Of a stretch of 36,282 bases of DNA, positions 28,411 to 36,282 are shown piece by piece. A model generated the notes under the pieces. The model was given only the letters and a program-made list of their open reading frames with translations, was not told the origin of the DNA and ran no database searches. Source of the stretch: Rhodocyclaceae bacterium (GTDB taxonomy: Bacteria; Pseudomonadota; Gammaproteobacteria; Burkholderiales; Rhodocyclaceae); the NCBI GenBank assembly GCA_013426785.1, contig JACDZI010000029.1:1-36282 (forward strand), given 5' to 3'. Each line of letters opens with the position of its first letter. Position 1 is the first letter of the stretch. A program made the translations under genes and the position numbers.

Positions 28411-30496
28411 CCCCGCCTGCAACGCCGGTTGTGTTATCGAGCAGGCTTCTCGTGGCCGTTTGCAGGAAGGCTTCGAGATGCTGGTTCATGTCGCGCATTT
28501 CCGGTGGATTGTCGATCACCTCGACCCGCCAGGTGTCGCCGAGCTGGTAACGATAGACCTTCGGCGCGGTCGTCGGCGACTTGATCAGGATCCTGTCGTC
28601 GCTGACGATGCCGACGATCTGTTCGCCCCCGGACGGTTTGATCACACCGAAACCCTTGTCGTCCTGGGGCAATGAGAGCAGATCGCGTCCCCAGCACTGG
28701 TGGCGGACGGTGCCGCCGAGCCGGCCCATGATGGTCGGTACGACATCGATTTGCGTTCCGACCGTGTCACGCCGGCTGCCGAACTTTTCCCGGATGCCAG
28801 GCGCCAGCATCAGCAGCGGCACGTTGAAGCGGGCCAGGTTCAATTCCGTCAACTGCTCATTGCCCGAGCCGAAACCGTGGTCGCCGACGACGACGAACAG
28901 CGTGTCCTGATAAAGCGGCAGCTTGCGTACCTTGGCGAAAAACTGGCCGAGCGCCCAATCGGCGTAACGCATCGCCGTCAGGTGCTGGTCGAGCGAACCG
29001 TGGCCGGTCACCGGCTCGACCGGCAGCTTGGCCGGAATCGGATATGGCGTGTGGTTCGACAAGGTTTGCAGCAGCGCATAGAAAGGCTTCCCGGCACTGG
29101 CTTTATTTTCCAGTTCGACGACCGCGCGATCGAACATGTCCTGGTCGGAGACGCCCCAGGTCGGATCGAAGACGACCGGATTGACGAAGTCCATGCGCCC
29201 GACGAAATTCGTCACCCCTTGCGCGCCGAAGAAGCCGTACTGGTTGTCCCAGCCGAAATCGCCGTTATAGACGTACAGGTTGTCGTAGCCACGCGCCGCC
29301 AATAATTGGGGCAATCCGGAGAAATGATTGCGGCTTTCCTGCTGCTTCATCAGGTATTCGAAGGCGGGCAGGTTGGGAAAGCAGCCCATGCTGGCGAACA
29401 TGCCCTGGTGGGTATGGGTGCCATTGGAGAAGAAGCGGGTGAACAGCAAACCCTCTTCCGCCAGTTGGTCGAAATAGGGAGTAATGCCCGGCTTGGCGCC
29501 CAGCGCCCCGATCGAATGGCCGGCGAGGCTTTCAAACAGGATCACCACCACGTTCCTGATCGGCAGCACGCCCTCCGGCGGCGGCGTGTAATCGCGCCGT
29601 ACCGCCGCCTGTTCGGCATCGACCAGCGTGTCAGCGGGCGTCAGCAGCATCTTGCGGACGATGTCGGTAGCCTCCGCGGGTGCCAGCCTGGCCTTCCAGA
29701 TATTGTCGCGATGGGGATTCATCTGGCTCATTGCCGCCCCGGCCAGGGACAAGGTGGCGTTCAGGCCCAACTGATTGGCGAACATCGATTCGGTCGTATA
29801 AGCATCGCCCCAGCGCAGCGGCCCGCCCTGGCGCAGCGTCCCCCGCCCCGCCACGACCGCCAGCGCCAGGCAGAGGAACAATACCGGCAGCCGCACCTGC
29901 CAGTTGGAGGCATTCAGCCTTCCTCCGCGCGACGGCGGAGAAGTGGTCTGCGTCCAGCGATCAATGCCGCGGAACAACCAGACCAGCACCCAGGTCCCCA
30001 GCGCCCAGGCCAGCAGGTAGCGCAGCACGGGAAACCCGAACCAGACCATGCTCAGCACGGTCTTGGGATCCTCCTTCATGTACTGGAACACCAGTCCGTT
30101 CAGGCGCTGGTTGAATTCCCGGTAGAAATCGAGTTCGACGATGCCGAGAAACAGTGTGAAGCTGGCGAAGAACACCAGCCAGGCGTGCATCCAACCCCGG
30201 AAGCGCATCAGCTTGCAGCTGAGGATGGCCAGCAAAAGCGGGAAGAGTGCAATCACGACCAGCCGCAAATCGAAGCGCAGGCCGTTGAAGAAGGCTTCGA
30301 GAAAGACTGACGCCGGCGTCGTGCCAATCAATTCGCTGTTATAGGCCAGCAGCGCCAGCCGCAGCAATGCATACAAATTTAGCAACATCAGGGCGCTCAG
30401 CAGCGTGTAGGCCAGATGCTGCGGCAAGCCGATACGCGGCTCGGCAAATCGCAAGGGCAGCGACAGGGCAGACAGGTCCATCGTTCTTTTTGCCAT
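28394..30496 (-). CDS. LTA synthase-like phosphoglycerol transferase
   Basis: An inner-membrane enzyme of about 700 residues in the LtaS/OpgB sulfatase-fold family. About five N-terminal membrane helices (AYTLLSALMLLNLYALLRLA through LAWALGTWVLVWLF) precede a large periplasmic domain. NVVVILFESLAGHSIG and GTHTHQGMF carry the metal-binding Glu and nucleophilic Thr region, and VVVGDHGFGSGNEQ the metal-binding Asp-His. Such enzymes transfer phosphoglycerol from phosphatidylglycerol, releasing diacylglycerol. The start is probably ATG 30496, 5 nt after the dgkA stop; ATG 30481 is an alternative. It is co-directional with dgkA, which recycles diacylglycerol. The acceptor is unknown. Confidence 0.87.
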   Translation of the reverse strand: MAKRTMDLSALSLPLRFAEPRIGLPQHLAYTLLSALMLLNLYALLRLALLAYNSELIGTTPASVFLEAFFNGLRFDLRLVVIALFPLLLAILSCKLMRFRGWMHAWLVFFASFTLFLGIVELDFYREFNQRLNGLVFQYMKEDPKTVLSMVWFGFPVLRYLLAWALGTWVLVWLFRGIDRWTQTTSPPSRGGRLNASNWQVRLPVLFLCLALAVVAGRGTLRQGGPLRWGDAYTTESMFANQLGLNATLSLAGAAMSQMNPHRDNIWKARLAPAEATDIVRKMLLTPADTLVDAEQAAVRRDYTPPPEGVLPIRNVVVILFESLAGHSIGALGAKPGITPYFDQLAEEGLLFTRFFSNGTHTHQGMFASMGCFPNLPAFEYLMKQQESRNHFSGLPQLLAARGYDNLYVYNGDFGWDNQYGFFGAQGVTNFVGRMDFVNPVVFDPTWGVSDQDMFDRAVVELENKASAGKPFYALLQTLSNHTPYPIPAKLPVEPVTGHGSLDQHLTAMRYADWALGQFFAKVRKLPLYQDTLFVVVGDHGFGSGNEQLTELNLARFNVPLLMLAPGIREKFGSRRDTVGTQIDVVPTIMGRLGGTVRHQCWGRDLLSLPQDDKGFGVIKPSGGEQIVGIVSDDRILIKSPTTAPKVYRYQLGDTWRVEVIDNPPEMRDMNQHLEAFLQTATRSLLDNTTGVAGGAGGKR

Positions 30497-30501
30497 CGGC
30501 T

Positions 30502-30882
30502 CTAGTAAAGCAATACCAGAACCCAAACCACCACCACATTCACCAGCGCGATCATCACCGCCGCGCTGCCGATGTCCTTGGCACGTTTGGCCAGTTCATG
30601 GTGCTCCAGGGAAACCCGGTCGACGACCGCCTCGACCGCCGAGTTGAGCAATTCAACGATCAGGACCAGCAGTACGCTGCCGATCATCAGGGCCTTGCCC
30701 AGGCCCGTGGCAGGAGTGAACAGCGCTGCGGGTACCAGGATCGCCGCCAGCAGTGTTTCCTGGCGGAAGGCATCCTCGTGGCGATAGGCCGCCGACAGCC
30801 CGGCCAGGGAGTAGCCAAAGGCATTCAGGATGCGCCGCAGCCCGGTTTTGCCCTTGAAGGGGCTTTTGGATTCCTCACTCAT
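30502..30882 (-). CDS. dgkA: diacylglycerol kinase
   Basis: DgkA, the small trimeric inner-membrane kinase that phosphorylates diacylglycerol with ATP to phosphatidic acid. It has 126 residues and three membrane helices (LLAAILVPAALFT, ALMIGSVLLVLIVELLNSAV, AAVMIALVNVVVVWVLVLL). The catalytic ELLNSAVEAVVDR and the HELAKRAKDIGSAAV stretch are conserved. Its ATG lies 1 nt after the glmM stop, and the LTA-synthase-like gene follows at 5 nt. Confidence 0.96.
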   Translation of the reverse strand: MSEESKSPFKGKTGLRRILNAFGYSLAGLSAAYRHEDAFRQETLLAAILVPAALFTPATGLGKALMIGSVLLVLIVELLNSAVEAVVDRVSLEHHELAKRAKDIGSAAVMIALVNVVVVWVLVLLY

Positions 30883-30883
30883 T

Positions 30884-32245
30884 TCATGCCATGTCTGCGG
30901 CAGATCTGACAGCGGCAGCGATGGCTTCGGCCCTGGCCAGCACCAGAGCTCCGTCGCGCCCTTCGACCATCACGCGCAGCAGCGGCTCGGTCCCCGACGG
31001 ACGCAGCAGCACGCGCCCGGCATCGCCCAGTGCCTGTTCGGCTGCCTGCGTCGCCGCGCGAATCGCCGCATCGCCACGCCAGTCGAAGGCTGCTGCGAAC
31101 CTGACGTTGATCAGTTTCTGCGGAAACATGACGAGATCGGCGCAGGCCTCGGCCAGCGTTTCGCCCCGTTCGCTCAGCGCCGCCAGCACCTGTAGCGCAG
31201 CGACGATGCCGTCGCCGGTGGTATGGCGGTCGAGGCAGATGATATGGCCGGAATTCTCGCCGCCGAGCGTCCAGTCTTTCTCGTGCATCAGTTCAAGTAC
31301 GTAACGGTCGCCAACCTTGGCGCGCGCAAAACCGATACCCAGCCGCCCCAGAGCCTGCTCGAATCCGAGGTTGCTCATCAGCGTTCCCGCCACGCCCGCG
31401 AGTCCGGGGCGGTTCCGCGCAATCACGTAGAGCAGTTCATCACCATCGAACAAGCGACCGTTGCCATCCACCATCAACAGGCGGTCGGCATCGCCATCGA
31501 GCGCAAGGCCGAGGCTGGCCTCGTGCAGCAGTACCTGCTCGCGCAGGAAATTCGGCTTGGTCGCGCCAACGCCGGCATTGATGTTGAGCCCGTCGGGCGC
31601 TGCGCCCACAGCCACCACTTCGGCGCCGAGTTCATGGAACACCTTTGGCGCGACATGGTAGGCCGCGCCGTGGGCGCAATCGACCACGATTTTCAGGCCG
31701 CGCAGATTCAGTTCGTTCGGGAAGGTACTCTTGCAGAACTCGATATAGCGGCCGGTGGCATCATCGATGCGCCTGGCCTTGCCCAGTTCAGCCGATGGCC
31801 GGCAACCGATCGGTAGCGCCAACCGGGCCTCGATTTCCTCCTCGACCGCATCGGGCAGCTTGAAGCCGCCGGCAGCGAAGAACTTGATCCCGTTATCGTC
31901 GAAGGGGTTGTGCGAGGCGGAGATCACCACGCCCGCAGCCAGCCGCAGGGCGCGCGTCAGATAGGCAACGGCCGGTGTCGGCAGCGGCCCGCACAGCATG
32001 ACATCCACCCCGGCGGCGGAAAAACCCGATTCCAGCGCCGCTTCGAGCATGTAGCCGGAAATGCGCGTGTCCTTGCCGATCAGCACCGCAGGACGCTCGC
32101 CTTCCTTGGCAAGCCCCATGGCCCGCGCGTGGGCGACCAGGGTTTCGCCGGCCGCAAAGCCGAGCCGCAAGGCAAACTCGGGCGTGATGGGAAGCTGCCC
32201 GACACGGCCACGCACGCCATCGGTACCGAAATAGTGTCTGGACAT
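30884..32245 (-). CDS. glmM: phosphoglucosamine mutase
   Basis: GlmM converts glucosamine-6-phosphate to glucosamine-1-phosphate for UDP-GlcNAc, peptidoglycan and LPS. It has 453 residues. The start [13 protein letters not shown] is standard; the active serine is Ser111 in [18 protein letters not shown]; the metal loop is DGDADR, and [12 protein letters not shown] binds phosphate at the C-terminus. The ATG at 32245 overlaps the folP stop (TGATG). The order ftsH-folP-glmM is widely conserved in proteobacteria. Confidence 0.98.
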   Translation of the reverse strand: MSRHYFGTDGVRGRVGQLPITPEFALRLGFAAGETLVAHARAMGLAKEGERPAVLIGKDTRISGYMLEAALESGFSAAGVDVMLCGPLPTPAVAYLTRALRLAAGVVISASHNPFDDNGIKFFAAGGFKLPDAVEEEIEARLALPIGCRPSAELGKARRIDDATGRYIEFCKSTFPNELNLRGLKIVVDCAHGAAYHVAPKVFHELGAEVVAVGAAPDGLNINAGVGATKPNFLREQVLLHEASLGLALDGDADRLLMVDGNGRLFDGDELLYVIARNRPGLAGVAGTLMSNLGFEQALGRLGIGFARAKVGDRYVLELMHEKDWTLGGENSGHIICLDRHTTGDGIVAALQVLAALSERGETLAEACADLVMFPQKLINVRFAAAFDWRGDAAIRAATQAAEQALGDAGRVLLRPSGTEPLLRVMVEGRDGALVLARAEAIAAAVRSAADMA

Positions 32246-33081
32246 CAGTTGGTTATCCCCTCCATCGCCGCCCATACCGCTAGCCCGTCGCGGGTGGCCG
32301 ACACATCATGCACACGCAAAATCCGTGCACCCCTTTCCGCTGCCAGCACCGCAGCCACCACGCTGGCATGGGCGCGGGCCACACCATTCGGCTGGCCGGT
32401 CACGACCCCCAGCATCGACTTGCGCGACAATCCTGCCAGCACCGGGACGCCGCTTAAGGTCAGACGCTCAAATTCCCTCAGCAAGGCAAAGTTATGCTTG
32501 ACAGTCTTGCCGAATCCGAAGCCGGGATCGATCAGTAACCGTTCCCTGGCAATACCGATCGCGGTGCAGGCCGCCACCCTGTCAGCCAGAAACTCGCTCA
32601 CTTCACCCGCCACATCACCATACTGCGGACTGGTTTGCATGGTACGCGGCTCGCCCTGCATGTGCATCAGGCAAATGCCGATATCGCTGGCTGCAACCGC
32701 CTCCAGAGCACCAGGAGTCAGCAACGCGGTTATGTCGTTGATCAGTGCCGCGCCCTCGTCGATCACCGCACGCATCACCTCGGGCTTGTAAGTATCCACC
32801 GAAATCGGCAGGCCCCACTCACGGACGATGCGCAGTACCGGCAGCAGGCGGGCCAGTTCCGTCTCCAGCGGAGTCGGCGAGGCGCCGGGACGAGTCGATT
32901 CCGCCCCGAGATCCAGCAGGTCGGCACCGGCATCGCGTTGTGCCTCGGCGCAGGCAATCGCGGCGACGGCATCCTCACTCACGCCATCCCCGGAAAAGGA
33001 ATCGGGCGTCAGGTTGACAATGCCCATGACCAGCGGGCAATCAAGAGAAAGGCGGAATGGACCGCAATGCAGAAGATTCAT
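32245..33081 (-). CDS. folP: dihydropteroate synthase
   Basis: FolP joins p-aminobenzoate to dihydropterin pyrophosphate in folate synthesis and is the sulfonamide target. It has 278 residues. [39 protein letters not shown] and the terminal [13 protein letters not shown] are the standard pterin- and phosphate-binding segments. Its stop overlaps the glmM start. Between it and ftsH upstream lie 66 nt that include one repeat copy. Confidence 0.97.
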   Translation of the reverse strand: MNLLHCGPFRLSLDCPLVMGIVNLTPDSFSGDGVSEDAVAAIACAEAQRDAGADLLDLGAESTRPGASPTPLETELARLLPVLRIVREWGLPISVDTYKPEVMRAVIDEGAALINDITALLTPGALEAVAASDIGICLMHMQGEPRTMQTSPQYGDVAGEVSEFLADRVAACTAIGIARERLLIDPGFGFGKTVKHNFALLREFERLTLSGVPVLAGLSRKSMLGVVTGQPNGVARAHASVVAAVLAAERGARILRVHDVSATRDGLAVWAAMEGITN

Positions 33082-33112
33082 TGCGGCCGGATTCTACCTG
33101 CCAGCCCTTGCA

Positions 33113-33137
33113 AAAAGTCGGCGCTAGCAGGACGGCA
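33113..33137 (+). repeat. dispersed 25-nt repeat, copy 11 (folP-ftsH gap)
   Basis: 23/25 identity with the GGCAGGAC-type variant. It fills much of the 66-nt gap between ftsH and folP, 31 nt upstream of the folP start, so it lies in the transcript leader. Confidence 0.9.
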
Positions 33138-33147
33138 ATACGTCAGA

Positions 33148-35031
<1,884 letters not shown>

Positions 35032-35087
35032 ACGATTGCCTCACTTTCCCATACTTGGGACAACTTGCCACATACGAACGGTCGATT

Positions 35088-35723
35088 CTAAGCCAACCTC
35101 TTTTTCCTAGCCAACAAATATAACTCCGCGCTCCGGTCCCGCGAGGCGGCCGGCTTGCGGGTCGTCAGGGTTTCGAAGGAGACCTGCATGGCCTGACGAA
35201 GTTCCATGAAGCCGGCCCCCTGGAATACCTTGACGAGCAAATCGCCGCCATTCTTGAGGTGCTGCTGCGCAAAATCGAGCGTCAATTCGGCCAGGACCAT
35301 CACCTGAACGCTGTCCGTCGCCGCGATGCCGGTCATATTGGGGGCCATGTCCGACAAAACAAGGTCGACCTGCCGTCCCGCCAGCGCCGACTTTATGCGT
35401 TCGACCACCTCATCCTCGCGAAAGTCGCCCTGGATGAAATCGACGCCGACAATCGGCTCCATCGGCAGCAGATCCAGCGCGATCAGCCGGCCACCGGGCT
35501 GGATGCGTTTCACCGCATACTGGCACCAGCTGCCGGGGGTGGCGCCGAGGTCGACGACCGTCATGCCGGGCTTCAGCAGCTTGTCCTTCTCGTCGATCTC
35601 CTTGAGCTTGAAAACCGCGCGGGCGCGCCAGCCTTCCTTCTGCGCCTGCTGCACGTAAGGATCATTGACGTGCTCCTGCATCCATTGCTTGCTCTTCTTC
35701 TTTTGCTTAGTGGTCCAGCTCAT
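35088..35723 (-). CDS. rlmE: 23S rRNA 2'-O-methyltransferase RlmE
   Basis: RlmE (RrmJ/FtsJ) methylates U2552 of 23S rRNA. It has 211 residues from ATG 35723. RARAVFKLKEIDEK carries the first catalytic lysine, VVDLGATPGSWCQYA binds SAM, and VLSDMAPN, LLVKVFQG and AELYLLARK complete the K-D-K-E set. One repeat copy is read here in a different frame (KSALAGRQ), where relatives have a similar ALxGR stretch, so it replaces rather than lengthens native sequence. Only 18 nt separate its start from that of the divergent yhbY. Confidence 0.97.
   Translation of the reverse strand: MSWTTKQKKKSKQWMQEHVNDPYVQQAQKEGWRARAVFKLKEIDEKDKLLKPGMTVVDLGATPGSWCQYAVKRIQPGGRLIALDLLPMEPIVGVDFIQGDFREDEVVERIKSALAGRQVDLVLSDMAPNMTGIAATDSVQVMVLAELTLDFAQQHLKNGGDLLVKVFQGAGFMELRQAMQVSFETLTTRKPAASRDRSAELYLLARKKRLA
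35371..35395 (-). repeat. dispersed 25-nt repeat, copy 12 (in rlmE)
   Basis: 24/25 identity. It is translated as KSALAGRQ, a different frame from the KVGAGGTA copies, just before the catalytic VDLVLSDMAPN segment. Confidence 0.88.
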
Positions 35724-35741
35724 CTGTTCTAAAATCCGCAA

Positions 35742-36110
35742 ATGATCGAATTATCCCCCATTGAGCGCCGCGCCCTGCGCGCCACCGCGCACCACCTCAA
35801 CCCCACCGTCGCCATTGCCGGCAACGGCCTGACCGCGAACGTCCTCAAGGAAATTGACGTTTCGCTCAACTCCCACGAGCTGATCAAGGTCAAGCTGCAC
35901 GGCATCAAGCGCGACGACCGCGCCGCCCTGCTGGCCGAAATCTGCGCCGCCGTCGAATGTGCGCCAGTGCAGCAGATCGGCAACATCCTCGTGCTGTGGC
36001 GCCCGAAACCCGAAGACGTGGAAGCCGCCAAGCCGCGCTGCCGCAAGGCCACCCCCAAGACCAAGAAGCAGGCCGCCGCCGCGCTGGAAGCCAAGGCGCG
36101 CAGGCAGTAA
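35742..36110 (+). CDS. yhbY: ribosome assembly RNA-binding protein YhbY
   Basis: A CRM-domain RNA-binding protein of 122 residues associated with pre-50S ribosomal subunits. LSPIERRALRATAHHLNPTV, the GNGLTANVLKEID motif and the HELIKVKLHG strand define the CRM domain (residues 1-97); a basic Lys/Ala-rich tail follows (KATPKTKKQAA). It is divergent from rlmE, a widespread pairing, with starts 18 nt apart, so the two promoters must lie inside the opposite genes. A repeat copy lies 2 nt after its stop. Confidence 0.93.
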   Translation: MIELSPIERRALRATAHHLNPTVAIAGNGLTANVLKEIDVSLNSHELIKVKLHGIKRDDRAALLAEICAAVECAPVQQIGNILVLWRPKPEDVEAAKPRCRKATPKTKKQAAAALEAKARRQ

Positions 36111-36112
36111 AC

Positions 36113-36137
36113 CGCAGTCCCGCCAGCGCCGACTTTT
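36113..36137 (-). repeat. dispersed 25-nt repeat, copy 13 (after yhbY)
   Basis: 23/25 identity. It starts 2 nt after the yhbY stop and directly adjoins the recombinase relic, with a long T-run to its right. Confidence 0.9.
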
Positions 36138-36141
36138 TTCA

Positions 36142-36232
36142 TAGGCGATCCAGTGGGCTGGCCCCCCCCGCCGCCCTTGTTGAGTACGTGGGTGTAGATC
36201 ATGGTGGTGGACACGTCGGCGTGGCCCCCCGA
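36142..36232 (-). pseudogene. C-terminal relic of an integron-type tyrosine recombinase
   Basis: The minus strand reads GHADVSTTMIYTHVLNKGG, which is the catalytic-tyrosine block of integron integrases and close relatives (HxDVSTTMIYTHVL). The sequence to its right does not continue the expected upstream part (LLGH context), and the 3' side diverges after the glycine run, so only about 25-30 codons remain. It looks like a fragment left by recombination, or the edge of a larger broken element beyond the window. Confidence 0.65.
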
Positions 36233-36282
36233 GTTCGACAGTTTCGTCATAAAAGCGGTGATTTTCGAGTGGGAGGCAACGC

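Noticed and set aside
35729-36250. A 173-codon minus-strand frame from the recombinase relic through yhbY
   Set aside because: Only the first 30 or so codons resemble a protein; the rest is antisense to yhbY and open because of GC content.

Overview
The window looks like a chromosomal segment of a high-GC betaproteobacterium, most likely in the Rhodocyclales (the Dechloromonas/Azonexus/Accumulibacter neighbourhood). I judge this from the protein sequences, the phasin, the CysB-type regulator remnant and gene pairs such as divergent yhbY/rlmE; no 16S gene is present to confirm it.

Layout, left to right. 0.2-2.4 kb: a periplasmic rhodanese and a methyl-accepting chemotaxis protein. 2.4-6.3 kb: a complete selenocysteine-insertion locus, selA - small methyltransferase - selB - tRNA-Sec, with the tRNA 5 nt after selB. 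6.3-8.4 kb: a small membrane protein, then a tightly coupled trio of Old Yellow Enzyme-type flavoprotein, lipoyl (GcvH-like) carrier protein and DsrE-like protein. 8.5-11.7 kb: a sulfur region with a frameshifted sulfate-binding protein gene, a gapdh relic, an intact two-cysteine dsrC, a frameshifted cysK and a cysB gene reduced to 52 codons. 11.6-15.7 kb: tag, a single-chain MmeI-like restriction-modification enzyme and a vapBC-type toxin-antitoxin pair. 15.7-18.4 kb: clpB with a recognisable heat-shock promoter. 18.4-18.9 kb: gene relics. 19-21.6 kb: a CoA-transferase and a phasin. 21.6-27.0 kb: a molybdenum-cofactor operon (dinG-like helicase, ATP-grasp protein, mobB, moeA, moaD, moaE). 27.1-36.1 kb: metY, an LTA-synthase-like phosphoglycerol transferase, dgkA, glmM, folP, ftsH, rlmE and, divergently, yhbY. 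The right end holds a relic of a tyrosine recombinase resembling integron integrases.

The most unusual feature is a dispersed 25-nt repeat (core GTCGGCGCTGGCGGGACGGC, preceded by an A-run). It occurs at least 13 times with 22-25/25 identity, plus two weaker matches, in both orientations. Ten strong copies lie inside protein-coding genes (selA, selB twice, the restriction enzyme twice, clpB, moeA, the ATP-grasp gene, the dinG-like gene, rlmE) and three lie between genes. The unit has no stop codon in any of its six frames, and eight of the ten intragenic copies are read in one frame as KVGAGGTA or a close variant, mostly at loops, linkers or termini. This resembles a protein-tolerated interspersed element; its nature (mobile mini-element, uptake-like signal, or protein-binding site) cannot be decided here.

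A second theme is gene decay. The sulfate-uptake/cysteine genes sbp, cysK and cysB are all damaged in 3 kb, the sel-locus methyltransferase has lost part of its fold, and three relics lie between intact genes. The sel locus and the Moco operon together suggest a molybdenum selenoprotein such as formate dehydrogenase elsewhere in the genome; none is seen here.
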